This document shows, one piece after another, positions 45,323 through 64,000 of a stretch of 64,000 bases of DNA. Both the position numbers and the translations under genes were made by a program. The stretch spans positions 8,441,722 to 8,505,721 of the forward strand of contig OZ037766.1 in assembly GCA_964035545.1 (NCBI GenBank). The letters run 5' to 3'. A model generated the notes under the pieces. It was not told the DNA's origin and made no database searches. It saw only the letters and a program-made list of their open reading frames with translations. Numbering within the stretch: the stretch's first letter is position 1; every line of letters begins with the position of its first letter. The DNA comes from Bugula neritina (lineage: Eukaryota > Bryozoa > Gymnolaemata > Cheilostomatida > Bugulidae).

Positions 45323-48300
45323 TACATGACTTCTTTAAGCAAAAGTATGCATCGCAGTTTACAATAAGTACTATTGACTAGCACTAGCACTAGAAAAAGC
45401 TTTCTTATAAGCTTATAACTTACTAGTTTAGTTGTGTTTACAACCGGCATGCATTTATGATGTCTGTTGCTGCAGCTGGAGAAAACAAGTCCTCAGTTCC
45501 TTGTTACAAATTTAAAAGCTTCTATCAGAGTTGCACATTTTCGATTGCTGACTCTTTTGACCCATTGAGCTGCAAACAAACCTACAAATAATTTTAATAA
45601 ATTTCAACTAATGAAAAACTACTTGGTAAATGAAGTGGGGTTAAATACTTTTAATTTTCTGAGCAATTACTTTCTAAACAATGACTCATATACACATTTT
45701 AGGCATTCTGAAACCACAACAATTGATCAATTATCAATTTTCGGTTACTAAGTCACAGCCATATTATATTACATAATGAGTTTAAATTATAATTTCATCT
45801 GTGAATATAGTAAAGCACTTCATTTTATTCACAAATAATTCTAGCTAATGATAATTATAGACCTGCATTTCTAGCATAAGTTATTGATTATTCAATTTAA
45901 TAGGTTAGTAATATTTGACCATAACATATCATGATACCAACCATGCTATTGAAATTTAGTAAGAATTGAAACTACAATAAAACAGTTTTTAGTAGTTGGA
46001 ATATCTCCTAAGATCTTTGTATGTTCAATTAAACCCAATTCTTGTGCTTAATATGAGTTAATAGCTTAATTTAACAGGTTTAGTAATCATATAAGCTGCA
46101 CATTATGTTAACATATTATATTGACTGTTAGGAGTGTTATTTATACAAGAGGTTAATCAATAGTAACTTCAATACTTGGATATTCTGTTACTAGCTGTAA
46201 TTAACTTTTTCAACATACTTGTTGTAAACAGTGTTCTTGTTTATATAGGTATTCACAATGGCTGTAAATTACAACAAAGGTTACGAAAGAACAGCTGCTT
46301 GGAGATGGTGAAATGTTGTACCAATTAGATAACTTGTATTAGAGTTGAAACCATTACTTTCATTGAGGCCTTTTTTATTTTATTAACTAAAAAATAGACC
46401 ATGTTAAAATATGGCAGTTTCAGAGAGCATCACGGATAAATTTGCATGCATGTCTGAAGTACACGAGATATAAGATATTAAACTTTTTGTGGTAGATCTG
46501 TGTTTAACCGATTTTTATAACTGATAATTGAGATTAAAGGCAGCTACAACACTGTAAGGTGTACACACTGACTGCATTGTATTTCACATCTTTGTAAAAC
46601 AAATTTTTAGAATAAAAATGTAATCTAAAAGTTTTGAAGCATCAAGGCAGGCTCATAAATGTTATTCTTTGCTCTCGTAAAACTTTCAACTGGTACAATT
46701 ATTTTAAGCTGCGCATTATATTTAAAATTAAGACGCAGTGGTTACATTTTCTGCTGAATTTCAAGAAAACTAGCTCTCTCAAAATCACTTTTTATATATT
46801 ACTTGTACTTTGCACATCATTGCACACAATAATGCATACAAAAAGCCTATACTTGCAATAGTTTATAGAATTTCAGCAGCTATAGTTTAGCTGTATTAAG
46901 CTAAAAGTGTTTATAAATAACCTTGTTTCACATGTAAGGAATATTGAAACATAATAATTATACTTTAAAAGCATCTGCTGAAAATAAAAATTGCACTTTT
47001 TATGCGTTTTACTAGTTATACACATCTTACAATTTAAAGGAAATGAGTAGCTTGATGGCCTTGCATGCACAGCATCAGTCATAATATTATTAAAAGTTTT
47101 AGGAACATAACTTAAAATTTTGTAAGATCATATTTAAAATATACAGCTCTATATTTATTAATTTGTCATCGATTCTATATCACCCAAAGTATTTTCATAT
47201 ATTTTATATTCTAAGTGTTACTTTTAGCTGCATATTATGGTAGAGTTTGAACTGTTGTTGTACCAACCCACGTAGCAGTGTTGAGTGACCCACCACATTA
47301 CCAAAGCAATCAGCTTTTGGTACTGCAAGGGTTTAAAGCCAGCTGATAGTACGTCATTATCATATAATGTTATAGTTCTTATTAGATGAGTTTATAAAGT
47401 GTTCTTAATGACATACTTACTTAAAGTACAAGTAGATAATGCAGTAACTCTATATACAGTTACTAAAGAAGTAAGTATACGTGCCAACATTCAGCAATAA
47501 ACAACAATAAAGAAAATACTTTACCTTCAGATATTGTCCCTATAAAGCCACACTCCTATGGGCATGCAAGTTGCGGACTATTCTATATCAGATTATTTAC
47601 AAATTATAGTGGCAGTGTTGATTCCCTGAGTTGCTAAGTGGTTATCATGGGTTAAACAAACAATTAATTAAGTTAAATACCTTCAAGTACAAAACAGTTC
47701 TAAATCTTTACCGAAACCAAATATTACATTAAGTAGTCTTATTCAACTAAATAATGTTTAATGCATGAAAAGTTACTAAATACTATTGACTATCGATAGC
47801 TAAACAAATATTCCAGTATTGAATTTTCAAGTGGTACATGTTCATACTATGCATGTCTAAAACTGTTTGAAAATCAGTTGTTATGTATTTAAGATGCAAT
47901 GATAAACACAGGTAATTGTATTGCAGTAGACTACAACTAGCCTTTTAGTAAACATCAATATAAGAACTCATTACAATAGCAAAGTAATAAAAAAGAAATA
48001 CATATAATTTGACCACCAGATGAGGAACTGGCGGAGAAAGGTGAAAAGAAATATATGATTTGTCCAGATACACAGGCTTAAAAAGCTATAGGAAAGTGAA
48101 AAATTAATAGTCACACATGAATAAAAAATAGTTCTAACAAATTAAAAAACAAATCAATCGGGCACGAGAAGTAGCAAATAAGTTGCATTTGAACTTTACA
48201 ACTAGTTGATATATTGAGATGAAAAACTTAGGAAAATTCTGGACGAAAAAGAAATGTTGATAACTTAACTCATAGATATTATAATAAAAGGATGTGTATA

Positions 48301-48568
48301 ACATAATGCATAGTTGGTAACTGGGAACAGGAATGCAGCAAAGAGAGAGAAAGAGAGACATTACATATATACGCTGCTGGACTACTATAGCACTCATAGA
48401 ACATAGACATAGTCATACCTGCTACAATGCTGCATAGCATATGATACAGTTACTATTTTCATGATTAGTTGATTCTTTTGCAAAGTTTCAGTTGCATATA
48501 AAAGTGTAACTAAGAACCCTTGTATAGTCAGAAACTGTAGTAAACCGATAGTGATTGTGATTGGACAG
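45323..48568. other. Intergenic region and 3' UTR, no gene recognised
   Basis: About 3.2 kb between the start of the coiled-coil gene and the stop of the EGF gene. A short frame at 46,258 (+; about 17 codons, MAVNYNKGYERTAAW) has no visible partner exon. The part just below 48,569 is the expected 3' UTR of the EGF gene. Confidence 0.5.
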
Positions 48569-61723
<13,155 letters not shown>

Positions 61724-62187
61724 TTTGATATTCTTTGATTTGTCCAGCAACACTAAAGTCTGATCTGTGAAATAATGAACAGACAAACTAACTAAAATGT
61801 AAAAAAATAAAACAACTAAACTAATTCTATTAATGCCCACCAATTTCTGTCCACATAATATAGCATAGCATTTTATAATATGAGTATGCATAGCGAATAT
61901 CCATGTATAATGAGTAACATACAAACACGACTTTCAAGCAAAATTTCAAAGAAGCTGATCAATGTGCCGTGACAAAAAGGCTATATATGTTTTTAAAATA
62001 AGTTTTGTCAGAGCTAATCTAAATTATTTATTAGTTATCTAGGCACAACCCAAAATAAAACCAAGATTAAAACAAATATTATTCTTGTAAGGTTATTTAA
62101 CAATCAATTATTATGAAATAACTTTTCTACTACAATGCATAATACTTGATTTCTCCAATTTACCTTTGAGTCTAGAATCTTCTGGTA
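61724..62187 (-). other. Probable 5' UTR of the EGF gene, with a candidate 24-nt exon
   Basis: The first coding exon appears to extend to 61,764, where an acceptor (TTTCACAG) sits. A further acceptor-donor pair encloses just 24 nt at 62,164-62,187 (TTGCAG and AAAG|GTAAA). Both segments are phase-compatible and open, so they could be coding. The hydrophobic signal-like stretch after the Met at 61,723 argues for UTR. Confidence 0.45.
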
Positions 62188-64000
62188 CTGCAATAAAAAC
62201 AAAAAGCAATTACCATAAGCAGAATGCAGATTTGTGATTGTGTTGAAAATCAACACAATGTAGATTTAAAGTACATCACATAAGCGTAGTAATTTCCTGA
62301 AACAAATATCACTTAAACTGAGCAACTGAGAGAAATAGCATAAACAGTTACATTCCATTAATAAAGCAAGTTTAGCTTTTTGACAGTAGATTAAAACCAG
62401 CAGAGATTTTAATATATTATATTCATTGAAAATAATAAAATCTTTAAAAATCAAATAAACTCCACATACTTAATATAGTTTGAAAGTATCATATAAACCT
62501 ATTTAATAGATTATAATGGACGAACAACACACAAAGCAAACTTCAGCTTCTTTAAAAAGTTGAAATCAACCCAACCTTCTCATGTTGAAAGTTGCTAATA
62601 TTTTCGTTATGAATATAATTATGTAGCTTGATTCTATATATGTACTGTTATGCTGACCGAGTTTTCATTTCACATATTTGATTTCATCCAAAATAAAAGA
62701 ATCAAACCACCCTAAAACAACAGAACACCTACAAATATTGCTCTTGAAGAAACTCGCTATGTATAAGTCTCAAAACAGATCATGTATATTCATAGAAATT
62801 AGATTATAATATACTGCTGTTACAGGTTCTGTCCAATATAACTAATATGTACAAAGAGCTGTTCAGAGTGAATTGGGATTCCGATTAGGATACCCAAATG
62901 CCAATCAGACGCCCGAATTCTGATTAAAGTCGGACCTTCGATTCGGAGAGATTTGTATATACAAGTGTGAGCTTGCTACTCTAAAGTCTATTCAAGACTA
63001 GAGCTCTACTGAATCAATTCTACTTTTGATCACCAAGACTACTTGTATGATACAACGCCTGGGGTTTTTGCAGCAGGCAGTTCAGTAAGAACAAAGAAGT
63101 TTATGTTCACATCAGCTTGGTTCCATTGACAACCCACTAAATTATCACAGTATTACTATTACTATAAAGTATAACTGTATTTATGACTATAATCTTATTA
63201 ATATACAATATATAACAATGTCAAACCTTAAATTTAGTTTACATTTTCATATTCATGATCATGTTGAACTTGATATTGATAAAAAATAGATTAATATTCA
63301 CAAAATTATCAAATCAGTAGAAATGAAGTATATCTATATTTTATTACTAAGTGAAAGTCTAATCTGATGGTATAAGCTATAGTTAGTGTTACCTTTGCTT
63401 TTACTTTTAGTCATGCATTGAGTTTAAAATACAGATGTTTTCACTTTGCTTTTTAGGTTTTGCATGCTTGAATATACATATTAATAATAACACTAGCAGT
63501 AACACTAACACTAATAATAATACCAAACCATTATGATTATTATCATGGTTAAATCATTAAAAATAAAGTAATTATTTGATTAATTTAAATTAAAATTATT
63601 ATAACACTAACAGTTATTTGAGCAGAAAATTAATTACTAAAATCATAAATAATAATTTGTCATTAAATTAATCAACGAATTTAAAAATAACTATTACTAA
63701 AGTTTCGATTTACCGTTTACGTTAACTCACCTCGTAAAAATTAGAACACTCTGCTAACACCTACAGGCGCAAAATTATGAGTGCCTCTTATGTTGTTTTT
63801 GTTTGGGTTTACCATGTGTTGAAATGTATCTGTTCTAGCATGTAGCTAAGTTTGGATATTTTAATTGTAATGTAAAGGGGTTTTAGCACATAGCTAAGCT
63901 GAGTTTGTGTTATGAGGTGGTATCCTCAAATCTCTGATGCTTCGAGGGAGAAAACTGTTGTGAAAGGTCTGTGAGGATGCAGAAATTGATGTTGGTTCTC
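62188..64000. other. No gene recognised
   Basis: AT-rich DNA with AAT/ATT-type simple repeats around 63,470-63,700. Near 63,838-63,897 a short motif (AGCA(T/C)(G/A)TAGCTAAG) occurs twice. No exon with a recognisable product was found. Confidence 0.45.

Noticed and set aside
45069-45450. Cys-Val and Thr-His rich open frames
   Set aside because: They are translations of the CA repeat and the 11-bp minisatellite.
46258-46311. 17-codon plus-strand ORF starting MAVNYNKGYERTAAW
   Set aside because: Very short, with no partner exon found downstream.
47230-47350. Possible SINE with a GGTTTAAAGCC B-box-like motif
   Set aside because: No matching A box at the right distance and no second copy in the window.

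Overview
The window is nuclear DNA of an invertebrate animal. Genes have many short exons with GT-AG introns, the background is very AT-rich, and the gene set is metazoan. The sequence does not fix the phylum; a lophotrochozoan-type marine invertebrate is a guess. Every intron-exon model below was built by hand from splice consensus, reading phase and remembered protein families; no alignment was run.

Layout. 1-13.3 kb: mostly no recognisable gene, with two weak minus-strand candidate exons, TA and trinucleotide microsatellites and a roughly 225-bp near-perfect palindrome. 13.3-17.0 kb (+): TSR3, the 18S rRNA acp transferase, 7 exons, 299 aa. 17.1-18.4 kb: a dead Tc1/mariner transposon filling the gap between two gene 3' ends. 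18.5-19.9 kb (-): CHTF8, 3 exons, 121 aa. 22.2-29.6 kb (+): UTP4/cirhin, 19 exons, 790 aa, head-to-head with CHTF8, as I recall for the human genes. 30.9-45.1 kb (-): a 10-exon coiled-coil gene resembling FLACC1, 373 aa. One of its introns holds a young Ty3/gypsy element (33,987-41,486). 48.6-61.7 kb (-): a predicted type I membrane protein with EGF modules (about 531 aa), containing six EGF exons in exact 251-bp tandem units, a transmembrane exon and a short tail. Its introns hold a decayed retroelement pol and a decayed Ty1/copia element (54,534-59,114). 61.8-64 kb: no gene recognised apart from a possible 24-nt upstream exon.

Functional themes. TSR3 and UTP4 both act on the small ribosomal subunit; CHTF8 belongs to the Ctf18 alternative clamp loader. 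The coiled-coil gene is probably axonemal and the EGF gene is a cell-surface protein.

Most unusual content. The gypsy element has 303-bp LTRs that look identical, a 4-bp target duplication and a tRNA-Leu-type primer site. It also has a textbook -1 frameshift signal between gag and pol, and a third ORF encoding a C2H2-type zinc-finger protein. That ORF has no start codon of its own ahead of the fingers, but becomes in-frame with the gag start through a well-formed splice donor and acceptor. The element inserted 17 nt from a host splice acceptor. The EGF exon array shows a three-unit (753-bp) higher-order duplication.
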